The notes under the pieces were generated by a model, which was not told the DNA's origin, did no database searches, and worked only from the letters and a program-made list of their open reading frames with translations. Source: Flavobacteriales bacterium (GTDB taxonomy: Bacteria; Bacteroidota; Bacteroidia; Flavobacteriales; Flavobacteriaceae). From it: a stretch of 64,000 nucleotides of DNA. Both the position numbers and the translations under genes were made by a program. The stretch lies in assembly GCA_004213995.1 (NCBI GenBank), contig SGZJ01000001.1, forward strand, positions 62,001 to 126,000, read 5' to 3'. Each line of letters starts with the position of its first letter. The first letter of the stretch is position 1. Shown here piece by piece: positions 10,793 to 22,474 of this stretch.

Positions 10793-11503
10793 CTAGTCTT
10801 TGTGAATTATAAAAATAGCAGGTTTTTTATCAATATTAATTTTATTTTTTTTCCATTCATTAACTGATAATGTTTTTATATACTCAGTACTTAAAGTTAT
10901 ATCACAAGCTATACAAAGATTAGTATCTCCACTTAAAGTTTTTGTTAGATCTTCTAACATCTTATTATTTCTGTATGGAGTTTCTATAAATATTTGTGAT
11001 TGATTTTGTTGATGAGAAGTTTTTTCTAGTTCTTTTATTTTATTTTTTTTGTCTGTTCTATCTATAGGCAGATAGCCATTAAAAGCAAAATTTTGTCCAT
11101 TTAAACCTGAGCTCATTATCGCTAGTAATATTGATGATGGACCTACAAGGGGTACAACTTTTATATTAGATTGATGAGCTATTTTTATTATATCAGATCC
11201 TGGGTCTGCTACACCAGGACAACCAGCATCTGAAATTAGACCAATGTTATTACCATTATGTATAGGGTCTAAAAAAGTGCTAAGTTCTTCATCTAAAGTG
11301 AATTTATTAATTAAATTGACTTTTAATGTGCTTTGGGCTTTTGAAGGTGAAATTTTCTTTATATATTTTCTACCTGCTTTTTCATTTTCAAAAAGGTAGT
11401 AATTAGTTGACTCAATTATTTTTTTAACTGAAATAGGGATAACCTCAAGAGGTTCATTTTCTCCAAGTGTATTCGGAATTAAATATAATATACCTTTGAT
11501 GAT
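10793..11503 (-). CDS. RsmI-type SAM-dependent methyltransferase with no AUG/GUG/UUG start
   Basis: Tetrapyrrole-methylase-fold enzyme of the RsmI (16S rRNA C1402 2'-O-methyltransferase) family. Reading codon by codon, the open frame runs from about 11539 and encodes, from 11503, the start region LYLIPNTLGENEPLEVIP, then ISDAGCPGVADPG and VVPLVGPSSILLAI, all typical motifs; 235-236 residues is the normal length for the short flavobacterial form. The first ATG in frame (11116) falls in mid-domain. Nothing between 11539 and the conserved start is ATG, GTG or TTG; ATC codons at 11503 and 11500 sit where homologues start, 8 nt after the dnaA stop. Either a rare start codon with coupling to dnaA, or a sequence error. 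Confidence 0.85.
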   Translation of the reverse strand: MIKGILYLIPNTLGENEPLEVIPISVKKIIESTNYYLFENEKAGRKYIKKISPSKAQSTLKVNLINKFTLDEELSTFLDPIHNGNNIGLISDAGCPGVADPGSDIIKIAHQSNIKVVPLVGPSSILLAIMSSGLNGQNFAFNGYLPIDRTDKKNKIKELEKTSHQQNQSQIFIETPYRNNKMLEDLTKTLSGDTNLCIACDITLSTEYIKTLSVNEWKKNKINIDKKPAIFIIHKD

Positions 11504-11511
11504 TGAGTTTT

Positions 11512-12939
11512 TTAGATAGAGAGTTTTTTCCCTAGATCTTCAACATATTTTCTGAATTGTTTGTCAGTAGAGGATAGATTGTCAACCGTTTTGCAAGCAT
11601 GCAAAACTGTAGCGTGATCTCTTTTTCCAATTTGTGAACCAATACTTGCCAAAGATGCTTTTGTGAATTTTTTTGCAAAAAACATAGCTAGTTGTCTCGC
11701 TTGCACTATGTGTCTTTTTCTTGTTTTTGATTGTAATGTGCTAACTTCCATTTGGAAATAGTCTGAAACAGTCTTTTGTATGTAATCTATTGATACTTCC
11801 CTTTTTGTATTTTTTACAAATTTCTCAACAATTTCTTTTGCAAGGGATAAAGTAATTTCTTTTCTATTAAAAGAAGCTTGGGCAATTAGAGATATAATTG
11901 CACCCTCTAATTCACGTACGTTTGTTTTGATGTTTTTAGCAACATATTCAATTACTTCTTCACTCATGTTTACACCATCACGGTATAATTTATTATTTAA
12001 AATTGACACCCTAGTTTCAAAGTCAGGGTTTTGCAGTTCTGCAGAGAGTCCCCATTTAAATCTAGATAATAATCTTAATTCAATATCCTGCATGTCAACT
12101 GGCGCTTTATCACTAGTTAAAATAACTTGCTTTCCATTTTGATGTAGATGGTTGAATATATGGAAAAATACATCCTGAGTTCCAGACTTACCTGATAAAA
12201 ACTGCACATCATCAACAATTAAAACATCAATAATTTGATAGAAATGAATAAAATCGTTTCTATTGTTTTTCTTAATAGCTTCAATATATTGTTGAGTAAA
12301 TTTTTCTGCGGTTATATATAAGACAGTCCTTTCTGGATATTTATCTTTTATGTCAATGCCTATTGAATGAGCTAAATGAGTTTTACCTAAACCAACACCT
12401 CCAAATATTAAAAGAGGATTAAATGAAGTTCCGCCCGGTTTGTTGGCAACAGCAATACCAGCATTTCTTGCAAGTCTATTTGAGTCACCTTCTAAAAAAT
12501 TATCAAAAGTATAGCTAGGGTTCAGTTGAGATTCAATTTTAACATTTTGAATTCCAGGAATAATAAATGGATTTTTTAGCTCGGGTATTTTTTTATTAAC
12601 ATAAGTAGTTGCATTTTGATAATTACTTGAGTTATTATTAGAACTTGGAATCTTTTCGGTAAATGGTTGTGTATTGCCGAAAGTATTTTCCATTTTAATA
12701 ATGTATACTAGTTTGGCATCATCTCCTAACTCTTTACTTAATGCTACTTTTAAAAGCTTCACATAATGTTCCTCTAACCATTCATAAAAGAATTTACTTG
12801 GAACTTGAATACTTAGTGAATTATCAGTTAACTTAACTGCCTCAATTGGTTCAAACCATGTTTTATATGCTTGAGGTTGAATATTGTCTTTTACAAACTT
12901 TAGGCAATTAGTCCAAACAGATATAGCTGTGATATTCAT
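11512..12939 (-). CDS. dnaA: Chromosomal replication initiator DnaA
   Basis: Binds DnaA boxes, opens oriC and loads the helicase. 475 residues from the ATG at 12939 (an in-frame TTG one codon earlier is less likely). Domain I is about residues 1-85, a low-complexity asparagine-rich linker follows, then the AAA+ domain with Walker A GGVGLGKTH and Walker B VLIVDDVQFL, and domain IV with the DnaA signature RDHATVLHACKTV. The gene is followed closely by the RsmI-type methyltransferase. I found no cluster of DnaA boxes in the 198 bp upstream. Confidence 0.98.
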   Translation of the reverse strand: MNITAISVWTNCLKFVKDNIQPQAYKTWFEPIEAVKLTDNSLSIQVPSKFFYEWLEEHYVKLLKVALSKELGDDAKLVYIIKMENTFGNTQPFTEKIPSSNNNSSNYQNATTYVNKKIPELKNPFIIPGIQNVKIESQLNPSYTFDNFLEGDSNRLARNAGIAVANKPGGTSFNPLLIFGGVGLGKTHLAHSIGIDIKDKYPERTVLYITAEKFTQQYIEAIKKNNRNDFIHFYQIIDVLIVDDVQFLSGKSGTQDVFFHIFNHLHQNGKQVILTSDKAPVDMQDIELRLLSRFKWGLSAELQNPDFETRVSILNNKLYRDGVNMSEEVIEYVAKNIKTNVRELEGAIISLIAQASFNRKEITLSLAKEIVEKFVKNTKREVSIDYIQKTVSDYFQMEVSTLQSKTRKRHIVQARQLAMFFAKKFTKASLASIGSQIGKRDHATVLHACKTVDNLSSTDKQFRKYVEDLGKKLSI

Positions 12940-13140
12940 CAACTGGTAATATTAATTGTAATTTAGTTAGCTTTTAATTTGATATCAGACTTTAGTTAAA
13001 CTATATAAGACTGAATGGCAAATATGTGAACAAAAAATGAAAAAAAAAAATTAAAAACGGTTGATTATTAACTTTTTTTTTTGCATGTTTCGTAATGGCT
13101 AAATTTAATAATTAATTTTTAAAAAATCTATATTTTTTTA
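12940..13140. promoter_or_regulatory. Divergent dnaA / thioesterase intergenic region
   Basis: About 200 bp, extremely AT-rich with runs of A and T at 13037-13060 and 13071-13083. The minus strand has CATATTTG (13026-13019), one base off the -7 consensus, which could serve dnaA. A single TGTTCACAT-like site (around 13024-13032, minus strand) weakly resembles a DnaA box. TATATTTT at 13129-13136 may serve the thioesterase gene. This is not enough to call an origin. Confidence 0.35.
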
Positions 13141-13533
13141 ATGAAAAAAACAACTACTAAAATTCGAGTAAGATATGCCGAAACTGATCAAATGGGATTT
13201 GTCCATCATGGGAACTATGCACAATTTTTTGAAATAGGTCGACTTGATTGGATTACCAAAATTGGAATTTCCTACAAAAATATGGAATCAAAAGGAATTC
13301 TTTTACCAGTTGTGTTTTTAGAAACTAATTATCTAAAACCTGCATATTATGATGACGAATTAATAATTGAAACATTCTTGTTAGAGAAACCAACTTCTAA
13401 AATTAAATTTGGCTATAACATTTATAACAAGAACAAAGATATAATTACAAAAGGAATTACTCATTTAGCGTTTATGAACAAGCAATCTGGAAAGCCACAG
13501 AGATGCCCAAAATATCTTTTGGATAAAATTTAA
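13141..13533 (+). CDS. Hotdog-fold acyl-CoA thioesterase (YbgC/FadM type)
   Basis: 130 residues of the 4-hydroxybenzoyl-CoA thioesterase family. The hallmark RYAETDQMGFVHHGNYAQFF near residues 10-29 contains the catalytic aspartate of this branch, and ISYKNMESKGILLPV follows. It probably hydrolyses short or medium acyl-CoAs or acyl-carrier-protein thioesters; the substrate cannot be inferred. The ATG at 13141 stands 4 nt after a TATATTTT box, so the mRNA may be leaderless. It converges on ribD with 1 bp between stop codons. Confidence 0.9.
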   Translation: MKKTTTKIRVRYAETDQMGFVHHGNYAQFFEIGRLDWITKIGISYKNMESKGILLPVVFLETNYLKPAYYDDELIIETFLLEKPTSKIKFGYNIYNKNKDIITKGITHLAFMNKQSGKPQRCPKYLLDKI

Positions 13534-13534
13534 A

Positions 13535-14539
13535 TTAATTGTTACAATATGTAATTAATCTATCATTCACTATTTTCTTTTCACTGAACTTTATTGATTG
13601 AATTATAGGTGCATTAGTTCCGCTAACTAATTTTTTTTGTGATTTAAAAACTTTTATCTCGTCCCATAAATTTTCTTTTAAAAATGTATTAAGTGTCTGT
13701 GCCCCACCTTCAACTATAACACTATAAATGTCTTTGGATTTTAAATACTCTAATGTTTGTTCTGCAATATTTTTATTATAATCAATTGTTTTTTCATCAA
13801 TTATTAAAACCTCTGAACCTGTTTTAAAAACATTTAACTTTTTATTTAAATTATTTTTTCTATTTAAAACTACAATCTTTGGAGATTTTCCTGGCCAATC
13901 CCTGGTATTTAGCCTTGGGTTATCATCTATAATAGTTTTACTACCTACTAAAATACAATCAAATTCAGACCTTAACTTATGGGATAACTGTCTAGAATGT
14001 TCATTAGAAATCCATAGTGGTTTAGCAATATTTTTTCTCTCTGGTGCAATATATCCATCAGATGTTTCAGCCCATTTTAATATTATAAATGGTCTTTTCT
14101 TAGTGATGTTAGTTAAAAATATTTTATGATGATTTTCACATGCTTCTGCTAAGATGTTAAATTCAACATGAACTCCATTTTCTTTTAATTTTTTAATACC
14201 CTTTCCACTAACCTTAGGATTTGGATCTTTAATGCCTATAATTACTCTTGGGATTTTATGTTTCAAAATTAAATCTGAGCAAGGTGGTGTCTTTCCAAAA
14301 TGTGAGCAAGGCTCCAAAGTAACATATAAACTACATTCAGTTAAAAGATCTTTATTCCTAACTGAACTAATTGCATTAACTTCGGCATGACTACCACCAT
14401 ATGCACTAGTGTAACCCTCTCCAATAATACTGTTTTTATGAACAATACAGCAGCCAACAGCTGGATTTGGATATGCCAAAGGAATGGCATTTTTAGCTAT
14501 TTGTATACATCTATTAATATATTTTTCGTGTATATTCAC
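13535..14539 (-). CDS. ribD: Bifunctional riboflavin deaminase/reductase RibD
   Basis: Catalyses the second and third steps of riboflavin synthesis: deamination, then NADPH-dependent reduction of the pyrimidine intermediate. 334 residues: deaminase domain (about 1-145) with zinc ligands in SHAEVNA and EPCSHFGKTPPC, then the reductase domain with KWAETSDGYIA, SDNPRLNTR-like IDDNPRLNTR and IVEGGAQTLNTF. The start is GTG at 14539, and the -7 box TATTTTTG (14551-14544) ends just 4 nt before it, so the mRNA looks leaderless. No FMN riboswitch fits in the gap. Other rib genes are not in the window. Confidence 0.96.
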   Translation of the reverse strand: MNIHEKYINRCIQIAKNAIPLAYPNPAVGCCIVHKNSIIGEGYTSAYGGSHAEVNAISSVRNKDLLTECSLYVTLEPCSHFGKTPPCSDLILKHKIPRVIIGIKDPNPKVSGKGIKKLKENGVHVEFNILAEACENHHKIFLTNITKKRPFIILKWAETSDGYIAPERKNIAKPLWISNEHSRQLSHKLRSEFDCILVGSKTIIDDNPRLNTRDWPGKSPKIVVLNRKNNLNKKLNVFKTGSEVLIIDEKTIDYNKNIAEQTLEYLKSKDIYSVIVEGGAQTLNTFLKENLWDEIKVFKSQKKLVSGTNAPIIQSIKFSEKKIVNDRLITYCNN

Positions 14540-14543
14540 CTAA

Positions 14544-14551
14544 CAAAAATA
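14544..14551 (-). promoter_or_regulatory. -7 box giving a leaderless ribD mRNA
   Basis: The minus strand reads TATTTTTG (exact TAnnTTTG), followed by TTAG and then the GTG start of ribD. No TTG is visible at the expected -33 distance. The gap to the divergent acetyltransferase gene is only 22 bp, so the two promoters must overlap. Confidence 0.6.
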
Positions 14552-14561
14552 GTATTAAAAT

Positions 14562-15053
14562 TTGAAAGATTTTACTTACATTATTAGAGAAATAAAACCT
14601 GAGGATAATTTGCATATATGTAAAGTGATAAGAGATGTTTTTGTTGAGTTAAAATTACCACTAGTTGGAACAGCTTATCAGGACGATGAAACTGAAAGTA
14701 TGTATAAAAGTTATCAAAACAAAAATGAAAGATATTTTGTGATAGATTTCAATGGACAGGTCCTTGGTGGGGGAGGTGTAAAAGCTTTAAATCAGGGAAA
14801 TGAAGACACTTGCGAACTTCAAAAGATGTATTTTTCTAAAAATATTAGAGGATTAGGTTTGGGAAAAAAAATGTTGGAAAAATGCTTAGATTTTGCAAAA
14901 ACTTCTAATTACAAATTTTGTTACTTAGAAACTATAAATGAACTTACTTCAGCTATAAAACTTTACGATAAGTTTGGATTTAATAGAATTGATGGACCCA
15001 TTGGCAATACTAGTCATTATTCTTGTGATGTACATATGATTAAGAATTTATAA
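14562..15053 (+). CDS. GNAT-family N-acetyltransferase
   Basis: 163 residues. The acetyl-CoA-binding region reads RGLGLGKKMLEKCLDFAK near residues 106-123 (R/QxxGxG/A motif), followed by YLETINELTSAIKLYDKFGF, the usual last strand-helix of GNAT enzymes. The start is a TTG at 14562; the next in-frame ATG would remove the first beta strand, so the TTG is preferred. Its stop overlaps the prmC start by 1 bp (TAATG), so the two are a unit. The substrate is unknown. Confidence 0.85.
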   Translation: MKDFTYIIREIKPEDNLHICKVIRDVFVELKLPLVGTAYQDDETESMYKSYQNKNERYFVIDFNGQVLGGGGVKALNQGNEDTCELQKMYFSKNIRGLGLGKKMLEKCLDFAKTSNYKFCYLETINELTSAIKLYDKFGFNRIDGPIGNTSHYSCDVHMIKNL

Positions 15054-15895
15054 TGAAATTAAAAGATTTAAAAAAAGACTTTATATCTAAATTAGCTATT
15101 ACCTATCCAAATGAAGAAATTCTGTCTATTTTTAAAATACTCTGTAAAGATTATTTGAATGTATCTCCCACAAAACTATTATTAGCAGGCGAGGAGCTGA
15201 TTAATAAAAAGCAGGCTGATATGTTCTCAAAAGCAATTATAAGGCTATTAAATGAAGAGCCTATACAGTATATATTAAAGACAACATCTTTTTATGGACT
15301 TGAATTTATTTGTACCCCTTCGGCGTTAATTCCAAGATCTGAAACAGAAGAGTTAGTAGATTGGATTATTAAATCTGAAAGAAATAAAATTTCAATTTTA
15401 GATATAGGAACTGGAACTGGTTGTATTTCTGTGTCATTAGCAAATCACAATAGTTTTGAGGTGGATGCACTTGATGTTAGTAGTTCTGCATTAGATTTAG
15501 CTAAACAAAATGCTAAAATAAATAAAGTAGATGTTAATTTTATTGAAGCAGATATTTTTGAATACAAATCGAATAAAAAATATGATTTAATAGTTTCTAA
15601 CCCACCTTATGTAAGAAATTTAGAAAAAAAGAAAATGCAAAATAATGTTCTTAATTTTGAGCCTGAATTAGCTTTATTTGTTGAAGATGATGATCCTTTG
15701 GTTTTTTACAGGGCAATTTTGAAGTTCGCTCATAACACTTTAGTTGAAAAAGGAAAAATTTATTTTGAAATCAATGAATGTTTATATACAGAAATGAAAG
15801 CTCTTTTAATCTCAAATGGATATGTCGATATATGGTTAAAAAAAGATTTTTTTGGAAAATATAGGTTTATTAGCGGAATTAAGGCTGACTCATAA
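15053..15895 (+). CDS. prmC: Release factor glutamine methyltransferase PrmC
   Basis: Methylates the glutamine of the GGQ motif in RF1 and RF2, needed for efficient termination. 280 residues: helical N-terminal domain, then a Rossmann methyltransferase domain with the SAM motif DIGTGTGC (residues 117-124) and the diagnostic NPPY (183-186). The length is normal. It is translated directly after the acetyltransferase gene. Confidence 0.96.
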   Translation: MKLKDLKKDFISKLAITYPNEEILSIFKILCKDYLNVSPTKLLLAGEELINKKQADMFSKAIIRLLNEEPIQYILKTTSFYGLEFICTPSALIPRSETEELVDWIIKSERNKISILDIGTGTGCISVSLANHNSFEVDALDVSSSALDLAKQNAKINKVDVNFIEADIFEYKSNKKYDLIVSNPPYVRNLEKKKMQNNVLNFEPELALFVEDDDPLVFYRAILKFAHNTLVEKGKIYFEINECLYTEMKALLISNGYVDIWLKKDFFGKYRFISGIKADS

Positions 15896-15910
15896 TTTTT
15901 TTAAACACTA

Positions 15911-16585
15911 TTAACTTTTTATTAATTTAATACAGCTTGATATTTCATTAAAATCAGATAACTTTTTGTTGTTTTTTGAACTTTTAGAAAAAGATCCGTG
16001 TATTTCGTTTATATTAAGCTTATTTATTTCTAAAATATTAGTTGAGTTAATCCCACTACCTGGCATAATTTTAATAGTATTATTACTAATATTTATTAAT
16101 TTTTTAATTAGTTCTATTCCATCAATTGCAGTCTTTTTTTGACCTGAAGTAAGTATCCTGTCTGCCCTAAGTTTTATTAATTGATGTAATACATTAATTG
16201 GATTTAAAACTTCATCAAAAGCTCTATGAAAGGTGAATTCTAATGGTCTTGAGAGTTTTATTAACTCTTTTGTTTTATTAATGTCTAATTTTTTATCTTT
16301 TGTTAATATGCCAGAAACAATTCCTTTACATCCAATTTTTTTAAAGAGAATAATATCTTTTTTTATTTGTTCAAATTCTTCATGTGAATAATTGAAATCA
16401 CCCTTTCTAGGTCTAATTAAAATAAATACAGGAATATTTAATTCACTTATCACTTTTTTAGCTAAATCAAAATTAGGGGTTAAACCGCCAACAGATAAAT
16501 TTTCACAAAGTTCAATTCTGTGCGCGCCTCCTTTTTCAGCATTTATTGCAGACTCATATGAATTTGCGCAAACCTCTAATATCAT
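15911..16585 (-). CDS. cutC: CutC-family protein
   Basis: 224-residue TIM-barrel protein. Family signatures are LEVCANSYESAINAEKGGA at the N-terminus, RIELCENLSVGGLTP near residues 23-37, IRPRKGDF and TFHRAFDE near residues 138-145. CutC was described as a copper-homeostasis protein, but its true function is uncertain. Its start overlaps the hexosaminidase stop by 4 bp (ATGA), so it is the second gene of that unit, which might point to a role in amino-sugar or glycan metabolism rather than copper; that is inference. Confidence 0.93.
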   Translation of the reverse strand: MILEVCANSYESAINAEKGGAHRIELCENLSVGGLTPNFDLAKKVISELNIPVFILIRPRKGDFNYSHEEFEQIKKDIILFKKIGCKGIVSGILTKDKKLDINKTKELIKLSRPLEFTFHRAFDEVLNPINVLHQLIKLRADRILTSGQKKTAIDGIELIKKLINISNNTIKIMPGSGINSTNILEINKLNINEIHGSFSKSSKNNKKLSDFNEISSCIKLIKS

Positions 16586-18174
16586 TTTGTTTCTTCTTTT
16601 TCTAGATGATTGGAATAATTAACATCTAGTTTATCTAATCTTTTAAAGTATTTTTTAGCCCTTGATTTAAACTCTATAAAATTAGTCCTATTACTACTCC
16701 AAAGAACCTCAGAAAGAGCTAATATTCTTGGAAACACCATATATTCTACATGATCACTGGTATTCATATATTCTGTCCAAACATTAGCCTGAGCACCAAT
16801 AATATATTTTTTATCGTTTTCATCTAATTCTTTAGGAATTGGATTGTAATTATACACTTCTTCGATAGGGGTGAAGCCTCCAATTGCTATGGGCTCACCT
16901 TCCTTTTTACTTTGATAATGGTCGAAATATAAATTTGCATTAGGACTCATAATAACTTCATGACCCATTTGTGCAGCCTTGATTCCACCACTTTCTCCTC
17001 TCCATGACATAACTGTAGCATTGGGAGCTAATCCACCATCTAATATTTCATCCCAACCAATTATTTTTTTTCCATTTGAATTAATATATTTCTCCATTCT
17101 AGTTATAAAATAACTTTGTAGTTCATGCTCATCTTTTAATTTTTCACTCTTTATCAAGTTTTGACAATCATTACATTTTTTCCATCTATTTTTTGGGGCT
17201 TCATCTCCACCAATATGAATATATTTTCCAGGAAACAGATCCATTACTTCATCTATAACATCTTCTAAAAACGTAAACGTACTCTCTCTTGTACAATAGA
17301 TATCCTTAAATACACCCCATGTTGACGCTACTCCAATTTGTTTTTGCTCACAACTTAAAAATGGATATGAGGCTATAGCGGCTTGAGCATGACCAGGCAT
17401 TTCTATTTCAGGAATTATTAATACTTCTCTTGATTTGGCAAAAGCGACAATGTCTTTGACTTCTTTTTGTGAATAATAACCACCGTATTTTTTTTTATCA
17501 TACCTAATGGGTTTATCTGTGTAATGCCCAACAAGTGTTGAATCCCTATATGAGCCAATGGTATTTAATTTTGGGTATTTTTTTATTTCAATTCTCCATC
17601 CCTGATCTTCAGTTAAGTGCCAATGAAATGTATTAAATTTTAGCATAGCTAAAGCATCTATATATTTCTTAATAAAATCCACAGAAAACATATGTCTACT
17701 TACATCTAAGTGCATTCCTCTATATTTAAATTTTGGCGAATCTTTAATTATTTGACATGGAACTTTAAACTCCTTTACGATAGATTTATCATTTTCTAAT
17801 TGAAATGGTAATAGTTGACGAAGAGTTTGAACGGCATAGAAAGCTCCTTTATTAGTTTTACTATAAATATTTATATTTTTTTCTAATATTTCTAAAATAT
17901 AACCTTCTTCATTATTGATATCTTTATTTAGAAAATTAATTTGATTTGAATATTTGTCAAGTTTTGATTCAATCTTTAGAAAATCTTTTAAAAAGTCTCC
18001 TGAAATTTTAAAATTATCGGAGTAATTTATTTTTGTTTTGTTGGATAAAATAAATTCACCAATTGTGAAAATTCGAGAATCTGGATTAGGAATTATTTCA
18101 CTAGAAAATCCAACAAAACATGATAAATTAAAAATTAAAAAAAGACTAAAAACAATTATTTTCTTGTGTGTCAT
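16582..18174 (-). CDS. Beta-N-acetylhexosaminidase, GH20 family
   Basis: Removes terminal GlcNAc or GalNAc from chitin oligomers, peptidoglycan fragments or glycoconjugates. A signal peptide (about residues 1-24) sends it across the inner membrane; the Cys19 context (NLSC) is a weak lipobox, so lipidation is unclear. A GH20b-type N-terminal domain leads to the barrel, with KYRGMHLDVSRH, FHWHLTEDQGWRIEI and the catalytic Asp324-Glu325 pair in IGGDEAPKNRW. 530 residues, shorter than two-domain family members with extra C-terminal modules. Co-transcribed with cutC; no exact -7 box in the 59-bp gap to ligA. Confidence 0.95.
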   Translation of the reverse strand: MTHKKIIVFSLFLIFNLSCFVGFSSEIIPNPDSRIFTIGEFILSNKTKINYSDNFKISGDFLKDFLKIESKLDKYSNQINFLNKDINNEEGYILEILEKNINIYSKTNKGAFYAVQTLRQLLPFQLENDKSIVKEFKVPCQIIKDSPKFKYRGMHLDVSRHMFSVDFIKKYIDALAMLKFNTFHWHLTEDQGWRIEIKKYPKLNTIGSYRDSTLVGHYTDKPIRYDKKKYGGYYSQKEVKDIVAFAKSREVLIIPEIEMPGHAQAAIASYPFLSCEQKQIGVASTWGVFKDIYCTRESTFTFLEDVIDEVMDLFPGKYIHIGGDEAPKNRWKKCNDCQNLIKSEKLKDEHELQSYFITRMEKYINSNGKKIIGWDEILDGGLAPNATVMSWRGESGGIKAAQMGHEVIMSPNANLYFDHYQSKKEGEPIAIGGFTPIEEVYNYNPIPKELDENDKKYIIGAQANVWTEYMNTSDHVEYMVFPRILALSEVLWSSNRTNFIEFKSRAKKYFKRLDKLDVNYSNHLEKEETK

Positions 18175-18179
18175 TTTAG

Positions 18180-21135
<2,956 letters not shown>

Positions 21136-21136
<1 letters not shown>

Positions 21137-21894
21137 TATTTTATTCTGATAAATCTGTTGTCAATCTTAGGCTTTAAAGTATCTATTTTAATAAAATAGT
21201 CAATTAATAAGTCTCTTATTTTATAATTTAAAAAAGTATTTTCTGAACTTTTATTAAAGAAGTCCATTTTATCTCCTCCGTTAAGTAAAAAATCACTTGT
21301 AGCTACATAGTAGTATTTATTGATATCAATACTTTTATTATTGATTCTTGCTCTAATCAGCTCATAATTTTTATCCAGCTCTAAATTAAGCCCTGAAATT
21401 GGATGTGCACTTTTAACTATTCTCAAATAATCAATCAATGTATAAATATCTTTTCCAGTTAATTTAGTAACAACAACTTCATTTTCAAAAGGCATTAAAT
21501 TATATGCGGTTTTTTCATTTATATTTCCTTTAGAAATTATTGATCTAATTCCGCCATAGTTTAAAAGAACAAAATCTATATTTTTATTTTTTTTTAATTT
21601 AAAAACAGGGTTACTTAATTCGAATACTGCATCAGCCATCATATTTCCTATTGCTGTATTTAATTCCCCTTCTTTTTTATCTAAAGTATAAGCTGAGTAG
21701 GCAAAAGTTGTAAACAGATCTTTTTCAATATTTTTTTTATAAGGTTCTATAAATTTAAAAATAGTTGAGTCAACATTAATTTCAGAATTTACTTCAATTC
21801 TACTAGTCTCAGCTTTATATAGTTGCCAATTATCTCCACAACTTATAATTAGTAGTAAAACAGAAAATTTAAATAGCTTAATAATTGATTTCAT
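21136..21894 (-). CDS. 5'-nucleotidase C-terminal domain lipoprotein
   Basis: 252 residues with a lipoprotein signal (lipobox IISC, Cys19). The rest matches the 5'-nucleotidase C-terminal (substrate-binding) domain: GNMMADA near residue 82, NYGGIRSII, NLMPFENEVVVTKLTGKDIY and a late DFLLNGGDKMDFF motif that provides the base-stacking aromatics in the family. It has no metallophosphatase motifs. Translated just ahead of the catalytic half; the two lipoproteins presumably pair in the periplasm or on a membrane surface. Confidence 0.9.
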
Positions 21895-21929
21895 TAGAGT
21901 TTTTATAGTTAAATCAAATTCATCTTTAT

Positions 21930-21937
21930 TACATTTG
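21930..21937 (+). promoter_or_regulatory. -7 box for the DUF6913-like/dapA unit
   Basis: TACATTTG, an exact TAnnTTTG, with TTA 18 bp upstream. It ends 18 nt before the ATG at 21956. An in-frame TTG at 21935 is inside this box, which argues against that longer reading of the gene. Confidence 0.55.
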
Positions 21938-21955
21938 TATTATAGTTTTAAATAT

Positions 21956-22474
21956 ATGTTTTTTAAATTATTCAAGAAAAAATCAAACGATAAATATTTA
22001 AATAATATTCTTAATAATCGCAAATCTTCGGTTAATAACAATAAAATAAAATCTGTTGGTATCATTATTAATTTAGAAGAATTTAATGATTATGACTCTT
22101 TAAGAAATGTCTTTACTTATCTAGGTGTAAATGAAAATAAAATAAAATTTGTTGCTTATGTAACTGAAAAAGATGAAACGTTGACAAGCTGGGATTCGTA
22201 TTTCACACCTTTAGATTTTGGTTGGAATGGAAATATATCTAATTATGATATTAATGAGTTTATTGAAACTGAATTTGATGCCTTAATCAGTTATTATGAT
22301 GAGAATATTCACGAGTTAAACCTAATTACTGCTAAATCTAAAGCAAATTTTAAAATCGGAATTTCTAATAAAGACCAAAGATTGCATGACTTTATTATCA
22401 ATATCAAAAGTAGTTTTATAGATATATTTAAAGTTGAACTTGAAAAATATTTAAAAGGGCTTAAAAAGATATGA
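21956..22474 (+). CDS. Conserved hypothetical protein (DUF6913-like) upstream of dapA
   Basis: 172 residues from the ATG at 21956. No signal peptide or membrane segment; a basic N-terminus, then a mixed alpha/beta region with SVGIIINLEEFNDYDSL, a central strand KFVAYVTEKDE and FDALISYYDENIHELNLI. The gene order (this protein, 4-bp overlap, dapA) matches the flavobacterial DUF6913 family as I remember it. The function is unknown; coupling to dapA suggests a link with lysine/peptidoglycan precursor synthesis or simply shared expression. Confidence 0.75.
   Translation: MFFKLFKKKSNDKYLNNILNNRKSSVNNNKIKSVGIIINLEEFNDYDSLRNVFTYLGVNENKIKFVAYVTEKDETLTSWDSYFTPLDFGWNGNISNYDINEFIETEFDALISYYDENIHELNLITAKSKANFKIGISNKDQRLHDFIINIKSSFIDIFKVELEKYLKGLKKI

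Noticed and set aside
11114-11116. ATG at 11116 as start of a short 107-residue gene
   Set aside because: The frame continues upstream with the conserved methyltransferase N-terminal motifs, so the short version would be a fragment of a real gene.
12940-13140. Possible replication origin beside dnaA
   Set aside because: Only one poor DnaA-box-like site and no iteron array; AT-richness is not special in this genome.
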